A stretch of DNA of 64,000 nt from Halanaerobium saccharolyticum. Its GTDB lineage: Bacteria > Bacillota > Halanaerobiia > Halanaerobiales > Halanaerobiaceae. The notes under the pieces are model-generated. The model made no database searches, had not been told where the DNA came from, and saw only the letters and a program-made list of their open reading frames with translations. Numbering within the stretch: the first letter of the stretch is position 1; every line of letters starts with the position of its first letter. Shown one piece after another: positions 17,516-26,759 of the stretch. The position numbers and the translations under genes are program-made. The stretch is taken from assembly GCF_004362045.1 (NCBI RefSeq), contig NZ_SNWX01000002.1:215116-279115 (forward strand). Direction: 5' to 3'.

Positions 17516-18832
17516 ATGACTAATAACAATGGAACTTTAGAAAATTTATTTAAGTTAAAAGAAAACAATACTGATGTAAAGACTGAGGTTATTGCTGGTT
17601 TCACTACTTTTATGACAATGGCTTATATTATTTTTGTTAATCCGAATATTTTAAGTGCTGCAGGAATGCCTTTTGATGGAGTATTTATTGCTACTATTAT
17701 GGGTGCAATTTTAGGTACCCTGGCCATGGCGTTTTTAACAAACTATCCCTTTGCTCTTGCTTCTGGAATGGGTCTTAATGCATTTTTTGCCTATTCTGTA
17801 GTTATTGGGATGGGAGTTACCTGGCAGGCGGCACTGGGAATTATATTCCTGGAAGGTATTATCTTTATTATTTTGAGTGTGACCCCTGTTAGAGAAATGA
17901 TTGTAAACAGTATTCCGATGGCTCTAAAAACAGGTATCAGTACTGGTATCGGTTTGTTTATTGCCTTTATCGGTCTGCAGAATGCAGGAATAGTTGTAGC
18001 AGATCAGGCAACATTAGTTTCAATGGGTAGTGTTTTAACAGGTCCTGGTCTGGTTGCTTTATTTGGTCTGATCTTAACAGGTATTTTACATGCCAAAAGG
18101 GTAAAAGGTGCGCTGCTCTGGGGTATCCTGGCATCTACAGCTTTTGGCTGGATTAATGGTGTAACTCCTGCATTTAGTGGAGTAGTTGCAATGCCGCAGA
18201 TGGCTGACTGGTCAGAAGTATTATTTCAGTTAGATATTGGCTCAGCTTTAAGTATGGGAATGTTTGGAGTTTTACTTTCATTCCTCTTTGTAGATATGTT
18301 TGATACAGCCGGGACTTTAGTTGGTGTAAGTCAGCAGGCTGGTTACTTAGATGAAAATGGAGATTTACCAAAAGCAAGTAAAGCTCTTTTAGCTGATGCT
18401 ATTGGTACTACTGGTGGTGCTTTATTCGGTACCAGTACAGTAACAACATATGTTGAGTCTGCTTCTGGTGTAGCTGAAGGTGGACGTACAGGTCTAACCG
18501 GAGTTGTAGTTTCTATACTATTCTTCCTGGCTTTATTCTTTAGACCTTTAATTGGAATAGTTCCTGGAGCTGCAACTGCACCAGCCTTAATTGTTGTTGG
18601 TACAATGATGATGACAAATATTACAAAGCTGGACTGGGATGACTTTACTGAAATTCTGCCTGCTTTTATAGCGATGATTGCTATGCCTTTAACCTATTCA
18701 ATCTCTAATGGTATTGCACTTGGATTTATCGTTTATCCATTAGTTAAGCTCTTTACTGGTAAGGGTAAAGATGTTCACTGGTTGGTATATGTCCTGGGTA
18801 TAGTATTTGTATTCTATTTTATTGTGCACTAA
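17516..18832 (+). CDS. AzgA-type guanine/hypoxanthine permease (NCS2)
   Basis: A 438-residue purine permease of the AzgA/PbuG branch, with about 12-14 membrane helices. Recognisable family blocks are EVIAGFTTFMTMAYIIFVNP at 22-41, ALASGMGLNAFFAY near 83, FVDMFDTAGTLVGVS near 260 and GTSTVTTYVESASGVAEGGR near 303. The start has AAGGAGGG. Control by the upstream guanine riboswitch fits a guanine/hypoxanthine substrate. It completes purine uptake for the catabolic genes upstream. Confidence 0.95.
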   Translation: MTNNNGTLENLFKLKENNTDVKTEVIAGFTTFMTMAYIIFVNPNILSAAGMPFDGVFIATIMGAILGTLAMAFLTNYPFALASGMGLNAFFAYSVVIGMGVTWQAALGIIFLEGIIFIILSVTPVREMIVNSIPMALKTGISTGIGLFIAFIGLQNAGIVVADQATLVSMGSVLTGPGLVALFGLILTGILHAKRVKGALLWGILASTAFGWINGVTPAFSGVVAMPQMADWSEVLFQLDIGSALSMGMFGVLLSFLFVDMFDTAGTLVGVSQQAGYLDENGDLPKASKALLADAIGTTGGALFGTSTVTTYVESASGVAEGGRTGLTGVVVSILFFLALFFRPLIGIVPGAATAPALIVVGTMMMTNITKLDWDDFTEILPAFIAMIAMPLTYSISNGIALGFIVYPLVKLFTGKGKDVHWLVYVLGIVFVFYFIVH

Positions 18833-18879
18833 CAGTTATTCAAGCTTCAAATGATTTTAAAAAGGTAATAATATTTTTT

Positions 18880-18922
18880 AAGCGGTTAAAGCTCTTTTTA
18901 CTGGGCTAAAACCGCTTTTTTT
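18880..18922 (+). terminator. Rho-independent terminator after the purine permease
   Basis: AAGCGGTT at 18880-18887 pairs with AACCGCTT at 18909-18916, and the T-run continues to 18922. An inner AGCTC/GGGCT stem strengthens it. Confidence 0.85.
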
Positions 18923-18998
18923 AATTTCTAATAAATTATCCTGGTAATTTATTGTAAAGATTGATATTTTCTATTTTTAGTTATTTATAGATATTCAG

Positions 18999-20258
18999 TT
19001 AAGAACTATGGCTGTAAAACAACTTTCTTCCTAAAGTTGCCAGGATTAGTAAAATAGTCAGGGTTATAATTATTTCTAGATCCCGCTGTAAAAATCGAAT
19101 GAATAATAAAACTGAAGCAAGTGCTGCTCCAGCCCCTCCTAAAAAGGAGATGATCTTAGTTTTAGCAATCTTTTTAAAGGCTACAAAATTGACAATAGCG
19201 AAGGTAACTAAGAAGATAAAACTGGCTGCCTCTACCAGAGAAGAAAGATTTCCAAAGGCTGCAAGTAGTGCTCCAACTCCCCCTATTATATAAATTGATC
19301 TATCAGGAATACCGGCCTGGTTTTTGTGTGCTAGAAATGAAGGCAGTTCTCCATCGTCAGCTACCTTAATAGCCAGTCTTGAAGTAGCAAAGATTGTCGA
19401 GTTGATGGCAGAACCAGTTGAAAACAGAGCCGCAATTGAAGCAATTATTAGACCGGCTGTTCCCAGAATATTTTTTCCAGCAATTGCCAGCACAACTTCT
19501 TTTTCTTCAATAATTGTTTGATAACTGACCAGATTAATCGTCCCCAGGGTAACTATAATGTAGACAATAATAACAGAAATAACTGCCAGTATTTCAGCTT
19601 TATAAATTGTATTATCAGGATCTTTTATTTCATTATAGTCATAAGTTATCAGCTGAAATCCTTCATAAGCCATAAAAATCGTTGAGGCCCCAATAATAGC
19701 ATTAACAAAAGTCCCCCCCGACCTCATTGGTTGACTGTTAACCATTTCTGGGTTAAAATTCGACAATCCTACTCCGGCAATTGCTACTAAAATGGCCAGC
19801 TTGGCCCAGACAATAAAAACTTCTAAATGAGATGCGTCACTAACACCTCTCAGATTAAAGTACATAAAAATAAGAATAATAGAAATAGAAACAAGCCTGG
19901 GGAACCAGGGACCAAAATTTAATAGCTGCTCTAAATACTGACCAAAAGTAAATGCATAAACTGAAAGAGTAAGAATATATCCTATAATTAAAAGCCAGGA
20001 AAGTCCACCGGCTAAACCTTCATGGTTAATATCTTTGATATAAGTAAAGGCTCCCCCACCTTCTTCAAATTTATTTGTTAGCCTGGAATAGCTAATTCCT
20101 GTGGCCAGCGCAATTAAACCGGCAATTAAAAAACTTAACCAGGCTAGATTACCAGCAGTAGCAATGATCACTCCCAGGACAGAGAAGATACCGCCCCCTA
20201 TCATTCCGCCAACAGCCATACTCCAAGTTTCGTTTAAACCCATTTTGTTATTATCCAT
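18999..20258 (-). CDS. APC-family amino acid permease
   Basis: A 419-residue membrane transporter of the amino acid-polyamine-organocation superfamily. GMIGGGIFSVLG near 17-28 is the substrate-binding helix-1 motif of the family; about 12 hydrophobic helices follow, with EGGGAFTYI near 66. It is a single gene on the minus strand with a GGGGAGG site before ATG. It converges on the purine permease terminator and diverges from the cupin gene. Substrate not predictable. Confidence 0.88.
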   Translation of the reverse strand: MDNNKMGLNETWSMAVGGMIGGGIFSVLGVIIATAGNLAWLSFLIAGLIALATGISYSRLTNKFEEGGGAFTYIKDINHEGLAGGLSWLLIIGYILTLSVYAFTFGQYLEQLLNFGPWFPRLVSISIILIFMYFNLRGVSDASHLEVFIVWAKLAILVAIAGVGLSNFNPEMVNSQPMRSGGTFVNAIIGASTIFMAYEGFQLITYDYNEIKDPDNTIYKAEILAVISVIIVYIIVTLGTINLVSYQTIIEEKEVVLAIAGKNILGTAGLIIASIAALFSTGSAINSTIFATSRLAIKVADDGELPSFLAHKNQAGIPDRSIYIIGGVGALLAAFGNLSSLVEAASFIFLVTFAIVNFVAFKKIAKTKIISFLGGAGAALASVLLFIRFLQRDLEIIITLTILLILATLGRKLFYSHSS

Positions 20259-20475
20259 TTTTTCCTCCCCTCATAGGACAATCTTATTAAATCCATTTTG
20301 AAATTATATGTTCTAGTATATTTTTTTAAAAAAGAACCGCTAATTTTTAATTTGAATCAATAACTGATATAATTAGTTTAACAAAAATAAATAATAATTT
20401 TGATTAATTATTTAACAATTTGGTCCAAAAAAGTGATAAGTTGAAGTGAAATCTGAAAGAAAAGGAGTGTTAATT

Positions 20476-20826
20476 ATGGAAAAATTTAATTTAGCCGATT
20501 ATACTACAGTTCCCGAAAAAAGTGTAGCCAAAAGAGTTATCTATTCTGATCAAAATACGCTGGCCTTTGTCTTAAATATAGCACCTGGTGAATCACTGCC
20601 TGATCACACTCATTTTGAGTCTACAGTGCTGCTGCAGGTGATCAGCGGTATGGCCAGATTAATTGTCGATGATAAGTCTTTTAATATTCAGGAAAAAGAT
20701 TTAACTAAAATTGATGGTCCGGAAACTATGTCGATCCATAATACTGGTCGTGAAGATTTAGTTCTTTATGTTACTATATCTCCTCTACCATCTGATGAAA
20801 AATATGCAAAAGAAGCTGATTTTTAA
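20476..20826 (+). CDS. Small cupin-domain protein
   Basis: 116 residues forming one beta-barrel cupin: PGESLPDHTHFES near 40 is the first cupin motif with two histidines and a glutamate, and IDGPETMSIHNTG near 86 is the second. ATG 20476 with AAGGAGTG is the natural start; an upstream frame from 20446 is an artefact. It probably binds a metal and a small ligand; the function is unknown. It diverges from the permease gene, and the two could share regulation from the 217-base space. Confidence 0.8.
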   Translation: MEKFNLADYTTVPEKSVAKRVIYSDQNTLAFVLNIAPGESLPDHTHFESTVLLQVISGMARLIVDDKSFNIQEKDLTKIDGPETMSIHNTGREDLVLYVTISPLPSDEKYAKEADF

Positions 20827-20895
20827 GCTTGATTAGCTGAACTCTTTAGCAGTAGAAATCATTACTATAGCAGTGGACATCAAAAGCAAATATAA

Positions 20896-20932
20896 AAGCC
20901 ACATGCGGATTGAATAAATCTACATGTGGCTT
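20896..20932. terminator. Bidirectional terminator between cupin and TlpA genes
   Basis: AAGCCACATG (20896-20905) pairs perfectly with CATGTGGCTT (20923-20932) around a 17-base loop. It lies between convergent genes and serves both strands, although T-runs are short. Confidence 0.72.
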
Positions 20933-20957
20933 CATTTAATTAAACTAATTATTTAAT

Positions 20958-21479
20958 TTATTCTTCTATTCTATTTAATTCCAGCATTCTCTGATAACTA
21001 ATTGCACCTACAACTTTTTCCTGAATTACACCATTCTGATCCAGAAAATAACTGGTCGGGATTCCTCTAACTAAATAATTTTGAGCTGTGCTTTTATCAG
21101 TATCCAGCAGCACAGAAAACTCAAGTCCATTTTCCATCATAAAATTAGCAGCTGCCGATTTACTTTCGCCAACATTTACTGCCAGAATTACAACTTCATC
21201 TCCATATTCCTCATGGAGTTTTTGCATATCCGGCATTTCTTTTCTACAGGGAGGACACCAGCTGGCCCAGAAGTTAAGAAAAACTTTCTTGCCCCGGTAA
21301 TCACTCAGACTTACCTCCTGATCATTCATGTTTTTTAAAGTGAAATCAGGTGCCTGCATTCCTATTTCGGTACCTACTGCAGCAGAAACTACTGCATTTC
21401 CGGGTGACTGCAGAAAGAAAAAAGAAAGCCCACCTACTATCAGAGCAGCTATTAAAAATATTGATATTTTTTTGTTCAT
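20958..21479 (-). CDS. TlpA-type thiol:disulfide thioredoxin
   Basis: 173 residues with an N-terminal membrane anchor or signal (about 6-24) and a thioredoxin fold. The active site is C75-P-P-C78 in WASWCPPCRKEMP, and the cis-proline segment is VRGIPTSYFLDQ near 137. TlpA/ResA proteins act outside the cytoplasmic membrane to reduce disulfides, for example in cytochrome or envelope protein maturation. No ccdA or cytochrome gene is adjacent. The start has GGAGGG. The gene stands alone. Confidence 0.88.
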   Translation of the reverse strand: MNKKISIFLIAALIVGGLSFFFLQSPGNAVVSAAVGTEIGMQAPDFTLKNMNDQEVSLSDYRGKKVFLNFWASWCPPCRKEMPDMQKLHEEYGDEVVILAVNVGESKSAAANFMMENGLEFSVLLDTDKSTAQNYLVRGIPTSYFLDQNGVIQEKVVGAISYQRMLELNRIEE

Positions 21480-21840
21480 TAATTATCCCTCCATTCTTAA
21501 ACTTATTATATAAGTAAAACACTCAAATTTCCAGTTTTTTAGATAAAATATCGCAAAAAACAGATGTAATTTTAAATTAAATGCAATAAGATTTTTATAA
21601 ATATTTCGGATAAACTTTAATTTATAACTGCTTTTTCAATAAGTTCTTTACTTTTTTGCAATAAACTCAGGATAATAGTTGATTTTTCTTTTCATTACTC
21701 TAATCTATGATAAAATGATAATAAGAGGAAAATTCGGATAATTATTTTAGTAATAGATTGATTAATAAAGATTTTTTTAATCGGAATTTTATTTCTTAAA
21801 TCACTTATTATATTTATAAAATTTAATGAGGAGGACGATT
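21480..21840. other. 361-base AT-rich divergent spacer
   Basis: Lies between tlpA-like (minus) and ahcY (plus). It must hold both promoters, but I see no hexamer pair good enough to place. No stable hairpin, riboswitch or operator was recognised, and no small gene is supported. Confidence 0.5.
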
Positions 21841-23091
21841 ATGATTACTAAATCAACACTTAGAAACCCAGAATTAGCAGAAGAGGGCTGGCGCAAGATC
21901 CAGTGGGTAGCAGATAAAATGGACATTTTAAATGAAATCTTAAAAGAACATAAAGACTCACAGCCGCTGGCAGGTAAAAAGGTGGCTATCTGCCTCCATT
22001 TAGAAGCTAAAACTGCCTATATGGCTTATGTGATCAGTCAGCTTGGAGCAGATGTGGCTATTGCGGGTAGTAACCCACTTTCAACTCAGGATGATGTGGC
22101 AGCAGGACTGGCTGCTCACGGAATAATGGTTCACAGCTGGTATGGTTCAACACCAGAAGAATATAAGGAGCATTTAAATAAAGTTTTAAATATTGAGCCG
22201 GATTTGATTATCGATGATGGTGGAGATATGGTTGAGACTCTACATACAGAGAGAAAAGAGCTTTTAGAAAACATTATCGGTGGGGCAGAAGAAACAACAA
22301 CCGGAATTCACCGCCTGGAAGCAATGGAAGGTGATGGGACTCTTGCTTTTCCCATGATGGCAGTTAATGATGCTAAATGTAAATCACTATTTGATAACCG
22401 CTATGGTACCGGTCAGTCTGTCTGGGATGGAATAATGAGAACAACAAACCTGGTAGTTGCCGGTAAAACTGCAGTTGTTGCTGGTTATGGCTGGTGTGGA
22501 AAAGGTGTAGCTATGAGAGCAAAAGGTCTGGGAGCCAGAGTAATAGTAACCGAAATTGATCCCATTAAGGCAAGTGAAGCCTGGATGGACGGTTTTGAGG
22601 TAATGCCGATGCAGGAAGCAGCTAAAAAAGGAGACTTCTTTATTACAGTTACCGGCTGCAGAGATGTAATTGACGAAGAAGATCTGCGGGTAATGAAGGA
22701 TGGAGCTATAATGTGCAATGCAGGTCATTTTGATGTAGAGGTTTCCAAACCTGCTTTAAATAAGCTGGCAGTAGAAGTTAGTGAAGCCAGAAAAAACATC
22801 AGGAAATTTGAACTAAAAGATGGGCGCAAGCTTTATTTACTGGCAGATGGCAGACTTGTTAACCTGGCAGCAGGAGATGGCCATCCAGCAGAAATAATGG
22901 ACATGACCTTTGCCCTGCAGTTATCATCACTGTTATATTTAAATCACATTCAGAATCTGGATGCTCAGGTCTATAATATTCCTGATGATATCGACAATAT
23001 GGTAGCAGAATACAAATTAAAGTCATTAGGACTGGAAATTGATCAGCTGACAGAAGAGCAGGAAACTTACATCAACAGCTGGGAGAACTAA
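21841..23091 (+). CDS. ahcY: S-adenosylhomocysteine hydrolase
   Basis: Splits S-adenosylhomocysteine to adenosine and homocysteine with bound NAD. 416 residues, the short prokaryotic/archaeal form, lacking the extra loop and KHYRY tail of eukaryotic-type enzymes. The NAD motif GYGWCGKGVAMRAKGLGA is near 216, and GDGHPAEIMDMTFA near 345 is a family signature. ATG 21841 follows GAGGAGGACG; the upstream ATG at 21826 overlaps that site. It links methylation to purine salvage. Some enzymes of this branch prefer S-inosylhomocysteine, which cannot be excluded. Confidence 0.95.
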   Translation: MITKSTLRNPELAEEGWRKIQWVADKMDILNEILKEHKDSQPLAGKKVAICLHLEAKTAYMAYVISQLGADVAIAGSNPLSTQDDVAAGLAAHGIMVHSWYGSTPEEYKEHLNKVLNIEPDLIIDDGGDMVETLHTERKELLENIIGGAEETTTGIHRLEAMEGDGTLAFPMMAVNDAKCKSLFDNRYGTGQSVWDGIMRTTNLVVAGKTAVVAGYGWCGKGVAMRAKGLGARVIVTEIDPIKASEAWMDGFEVMPMQEAAKKGDFFITVTGCRDVIDEEDLRVMKDGAIMCNAGHFDVEVSKPALNKLAVEVSEARKNIRKFELKDGRKLYLLADGRLVNLAAGDGHPAEIMDMTFALQLSSLLYLNHIQNLDAQVYNIPDDIDNMVAEYKLKSLGLEIDQLTEEQETYINSWEN

Positions 23092-23097
23092 CCGGAA

Positions 23098-23142
23098 TTG
23101 GTACCGGGTTCTTGGTAAATTTTACCAAGTACCCGGTACCAA
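23098..23142. repeat. GGTACC-family palindrome, full hairpin copy 1 (before larA)
   Basis: A 45-base near-perfect palindrome beginning TTGGTACCGGGT and ending ACCCGGTACCAA, with one central mismatch pair. There is no T-run. It is nearly identical to the copy at 24421-24463, so two copies bracket the larA-like gene. Confidence 0.88.
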
Positions 23143-23166
23143 GAGAATTGAGGAGTAAAAGCAGAA

Positions 23167-24417
23167 ATGAAATTAAAATATGGAAGAGAAAATTTAGAAT
23201 TTGAGATTGAGAGTAGTAGAGTATTAGATGTTTTAAAGGCAAATGAAAAAGAAGGGGTAAAAGATCCTCTTGCAGAAGTGGAAAGTTCCTTAGAGGTTCC
23301 GATTGGTACAGCTTCACTGGCAGAGCTTTTAGCTGCCAGTGAAATAAATGAGCTGGTAATTATAGTTAATGATGTAACCCGCTATACCCCCTATGATTAT
23401 CTGCTGCCACCACTGCTAAAAACTATTTCTGAGGCCGGGATTAAAAATGAGCAGGTAACATTCATTGTTGCGACCGGGGTCCACAGTCCCCATTCTGATG
23501 AGCAGAACAGAGAAATTTTTGGGGAAGAGATAGATGACAATTATAATTTTATTCATCATGACTGTGATCAGGATCTGGCTGACTTAGGTCAACTGAGTAC
23601 CGGCAATCAGCTTCAGATCAATAAAAAGGTTGTAGATGCAGATTTTTTAATTACTACCGGGGTTATTTTACCCCATTATATGGCCGGGTTTTCTGGAGGG
23701 AGAAAATCTATACTGCCGGGAGTTGCAGGCAGAGAAAGTATTGAAAACAATCATGCAATGATGGTTGAGGTGACAGAAGAAAAACCTGCTTTAAAGAATA
23801 ATCCAATCAGTCAGGAAATGTTTGAGGCGGCAGAAAAAGTAGGAGTAGATTTTATTCTCAATGTGGTTACCAACAGCAGGCGGGAAATAGTGCAGGTGGT
23901 TGGCGGTGATTATCGTCAGGCCTGGGAAGCAGGAATCGCTAAATCAGCAGAGATGTATCATCTATCTCTAGCGGAAAAAGCTGAAGCTGCAATTGTTAGT
24001 TCAGGAGGATTCCCCCGGGATATCAACCTTTATCAGGCACAGAAAGCTTTAGATCATGCAGATCATGCTGTCCAGAAAGGTGGAACAATTATCTGGGTTG
24101 CAGAATGTTTGGAAGGCTACGGAGAAGAGCGGTTTCAAAAATGGATGGATCAGGCTCAAAAGCCGGAAGACAATATTGACAGGATTAAAAAGAAGTTTTT
24201 AATCGGCGGCCATAAAGCATTTGCTATTTCTAAAGTAGCAGCCGAAAAAGAGATAATCTTAATTTCAAGTTTAAATCAGGAACAGACAGAGAATATATTT
24301 GCTAAAAAAATGGAGACTATTCAGGAGGCAGTTGATTATCTGGAAGCTAAACATCAGGCAGATTATTCAGCTTACATTATGCCCCAGGGTAGTTTAACAG
24401 TACCGGTTGTAAAATAA
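23167..24417 (+). CDS. larA: LarA-family nickel-pincer racemase
   Basis: A 416-residue DUF2088/LarA protein. The residues that hold the nickel-pincer cofactor in Lactobacillus LarA are conserved with identical spacing: H170, K180 and H196 (known enzyme H174, K184, H200), and H106 in ATGVH corresponds to H108. Lactate racemase or another 2-hydroxyacid racemase/epimerase is likely. Cofactor synthesis genes larB, larC and larE are not in the window. The start ATG is weakly preceded by GAGGAG. The gene is bracketed by two almost identical palindromes, so it may not be cotranscribed with ahcY or the moxR operon. Confidence 0.9.
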   Translation: MKLKYGRENLEFEIESSRVLDVLKANEKEGVKDPLAEVESSLEVPIGTASLAELLAASEINELVIIVNDVTRYTPYDYLLPPLLKTISEAGIKNEQVTFIVATGVHSPHSDEQNREIFGEEIDDNYNFIHHDCDQDLADLGQLSTGNQLQINKKVVDADFLITTGVILPHYMAGFSGGRKSILPGVAGRESIENNHAMMVEVTEEKPALKNNPISQEMFEAAEKVGVDFILNVVTNSRREIVQVVGGDYRQAWEAGIAKSAEMYHLSLAEKAEAAIVSSGGFPRDINLYQAQKALDHADHAVQKGGTIIWVAECLEGYGEERFQKWMDQAQKPEDNIDRIKKKFLIGGHKAFAISKVAAEKEIILISSLNQEQTENIFAKKMETIQEAVDYLEAKHQADYSAYIMPQGSLTVPVVK

Positions 24418-24420
24418 TAT

Positions 24421-24463
24421 TGGTACCGGGTACTTGGTAATTTTTACCAAGTACCCGGTACCA
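24421..24463. repeat. GGTACC-family palindrome, full hairpin copy 2 (after larA)
   Basis: A perfect-arm palindrome starting TGGTACCGGGTACTTGG and ending CCAAGTACCCGGTACCA around a T5 loop. It lies between larA and the moxR-like gene. Arms match copy 1 except for one base. Confidence 0.9.
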
Positions 24464-24484
24464 TAATAATAAGAGGTGTAGTAA

Positions 24485-25423
24485 TTGCAGAATATAGAAA
24501 AAGTACAGAAAATTATTGATAATGTGGAAGAAGTAATTTTAGGTAAAAACCGGGTAATCAAACTTGCTCTGGCAGCTATGATGGCTGAAGGACATATCTT
24601 ATTTGAGGATGTACCGGGAGTTGGAAAAACAATTCTGGTGCGTTCGCTGGCCCAATCAATTGGCTGTTCCTTTAAAAGAGTTCAGTTTACACCCGATCTT
24701 TTACCATCTGATATTACAGGTGTTTCCATTTATAATCAAAAGAACAATGAATTTGAATTTAGAGAGGGTCCAATTTTATCACAGGTGGTGCTGGCAGATG
24801 AGATAAATAGAGCTACACCCAGAACTCAGTCAGCACTTTTAGAGAGTATGGCTGAAAAACAGATTACGGTCGAGGGCATAAGCCGCAGGCTTTCTGACCC
24901 CTTTATTGTGATGGCAACTCAAAATCCGATTGAATATGATGGAACCTTTCCCCTGCCGGAAGCACAGCTTGACCGCTTTTTAATCAGGCTGGAAATTGGT
25001 TATCCGGAATCAGTAGATGAACAGCAGATTTTAGAGAATTTACAGCTGCAGCACCCGGTGGAAACACTGGAAGCAGTGATGACTGATCAGGAATTTATTG
25101 AGCTGCAGGATGAGGTTAAAAAAGTTCATGTTGATCAGAAATTGAGAAAATATATTGTTTCACTGGTTAATCAGAGCCGGAACCACAGCGACCTGGAGCT
25201 GGGAGCCAGCCCCAGAGGAAGTATTGCCTTAATGAAGATGGCGCAGGCCTGGGCGGTAGTTAATGAGCGGGATTATATTATTCCAGATGATATTAAAGAA
25301 ATTGCCCCTGCTGTCCTTGCTCACCGCTTAATTATTAAATCCAAGAGCCGTTTACGAGGTGCAGATAAAGAAAAAATCATTGATGAGATTGTCAGAAGAA
25401 CCGAGGTGCCGGTAATTGATTAA
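24485..25423 (+). CDS. MoxR-family AAA+ ATPase
   Basis: 312 residues. Walker A GVGKT is at 45-49, Walker B LADEINRATP near 101, sensor ATQNPIEYDGTFPLPEAQLDRF near 145 with the family's arginine. MoxR ATPases act as chaperones with DUF58 partners, often with von Willebrand metal-site proteins. TTG at 24485 with AGAGGTG is the start. It overlaps the DUF58 gene by 8 bases, the classic MoxR-DUF58-transglutaminase/DUF4129 operon. Confidence 0.93.
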   Translation: MQNIEKVQKIIDNVEEVILGKNRVIKLALAAMMAEGHILFEDVPGVGKTILVRSLAQSIGCSFKRVQFTPDLLPSDITGVSIYNQKNNEFEFREGPILSQVVLADEINRATPRTQSALLESMAEKQITVEGISRRLSDPFIVMATQNPIEYDGTFPLPEAQLDRFLIRLEIGYPESVDEQQILENLQLQHPVETLEAVMTDQEFIELQDEVKKVHVDQKLRKYIVSLVNQSRNHSDLELGASPRGSIALMKMAQAWAVVNERDYIIPDDIKEIAPAVLAHRLIIKSKSRLRGADKEKIIDEIVRRTEVPVID

Positions 25424-26759
25424 TTTTTTAGCACTTGGTTTAGTAACCTACCTGGGAGGAGCAGTCCTGCAGCGTACAATTTTATTTAAGCTGGCCTATT
25501 TTTTCCTCCTTTTTCATTTTATAATTAAATATTATCATTATAATATTTCTAAAAACTTAAAAATATCTCATCAATTAAAAAATGACCATCTATTTTTTAA
25601 TGAACAAATCGAGACAATCATTGAGGTTGAAAATAACAGTTTTCTGCCCATTCTCTGGCTCAAATTAGAGGAATTTCTGCCGGGAGAGCTGACAACTTTA
25701 GAAGAACAGCATTTAAGTTATTTTAAAGCAGGAGAAAAGAAGGAATGGCGTTTTCAGCTGCGAGCAAAAAAGAGGGGTCTTTACAATATTGGTCCCCTGA
25801 GATGGGAAATGGGAGATTTTCTGGGCTATGAGCTGACAAAAGGCGAGCTGGAGGAACTTGAAGTTTATATTTATCCAAAAATTATGGATTTAGAAGAGCT
25901 GGGACTTGCTTCCAGAATACCCTTTGGTAATTCTAAATGGCCTCAGCCAATTTACAAGGATCCCTACCGCAATGCAGGGATTAGAGAATATCAGCCTTCT
26001 GATCGGTTAAATAAAATTCACTGGAAAGCTACAGCCAAAACAGGTGAACTTAAATCCCGCAAAAATGAATCAACAGTTTCGATAGATACAGCCTTAGTTT
26101 TAAATATGTCGCAGAAAGACTATGGTCTTAAATTCCTGGAGAGAAAGACTGAGCTGGCGGTAACTGCAGCTGCTTCGATGGCCTATTATTTAAATCGAGC
26201 CGGCCACAGCTATAAGTTTTTGAGTAATGCAGTTATTGAAGGTAAAGATAAGGAAGAATTTAATGCCTATCAGGCTCAGGTTTCGGAAAACGAAGCCGCT
26301 GAACAGGATTCTAAGATTGAAGAGAATGACAAAAACACAAATAATGAACTGGAAAAAAATGAGCAGGAGCAGTCAGTTCAGCAAAATGAAGCCGCAGAGC
26401 TAAGTGATGATTTTGAAAGCTATCTAAAACTGCCTTCGGGAAGTGGGGATGCCCACCTGCAGGAACTTTTAGAACTGCTGGCCAGAGCTGAAATTTCAAA
26501 AGCCGATAATTTTCTCAATCTGCTGACGGAAGAGCTTGATCTGGGCTGGGGTGGAACCCTAATTATTTTTACAGAAAAAGATGACCAGGAATTAATGCAG
26601 GTTGTGCAAAATCTGCTGCGTCGGGGATATAACATCAAAATCATGATTATGGGTGAGGAGCTGGTTCACAGAGAATATCAGCATAAACCATTTACAGCTC
26701 CCCTTTCTATCCATCACCTCAGGCAGGAGCGTGATTTAAATGAAAGCAAAAGAATATAA
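25416..26759 (+). CDS. DUF58-domain membrane protein
   Basis: 447 residues. One or two N-terminal membrane helices (about 2-40), a beta-rich middle, and the DUF58 signature GIREYQPSDRLNKIHWKATA near 191. Between about 283 and 330 an acidic low-complexity insert rich in E, N and Q separates the domain core from the C-terminal part, which is unusual and makes the protein longer than most. TTG 25416 is used with GAGGTG and overlaps moxR. It overlaps the next gene by 20 bases. Partner of the MoxR ATPase; precise target unknown. Confidence 0.88.
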   Translation: MINFLALGLVTYLGGAVLQRTILFKLAYFFLLFHFIIKYYHYNISKNLKISHQLKNDHLFFNEQIETIIEVENNSFLPILWLKLEEFLPGELTTLEEQHLSYFKAGEKKEWRFQLRAKKRGLYNIGPLRWEMGDFLGYELTKGELEELEVYIYPKIMDLEELGLASRIPFGNSKWPQPIYKDPYRNAGIREYQPSDRLNKIHWKATAKTGELKSRKNESTVSIDTALVLNMSQKDYGLKFLERKTELAVTAAASMAYYLNRAGHSYKFLSNAVIEGKDKEEFNAYQAQVSENEAAEQDSKIEENDKNTNNELEKNEQEQSVQQNEAAELSDDFESYLKLPSGSGDAHLQELLELLARAEISKADNFLNLLTEELDLGWGGTLIIFTEKDDQELMQVVQNLLRRGYNIKIMIMGEELVHREYQHKPFTAPLSIHHLRQERDLNESKRI

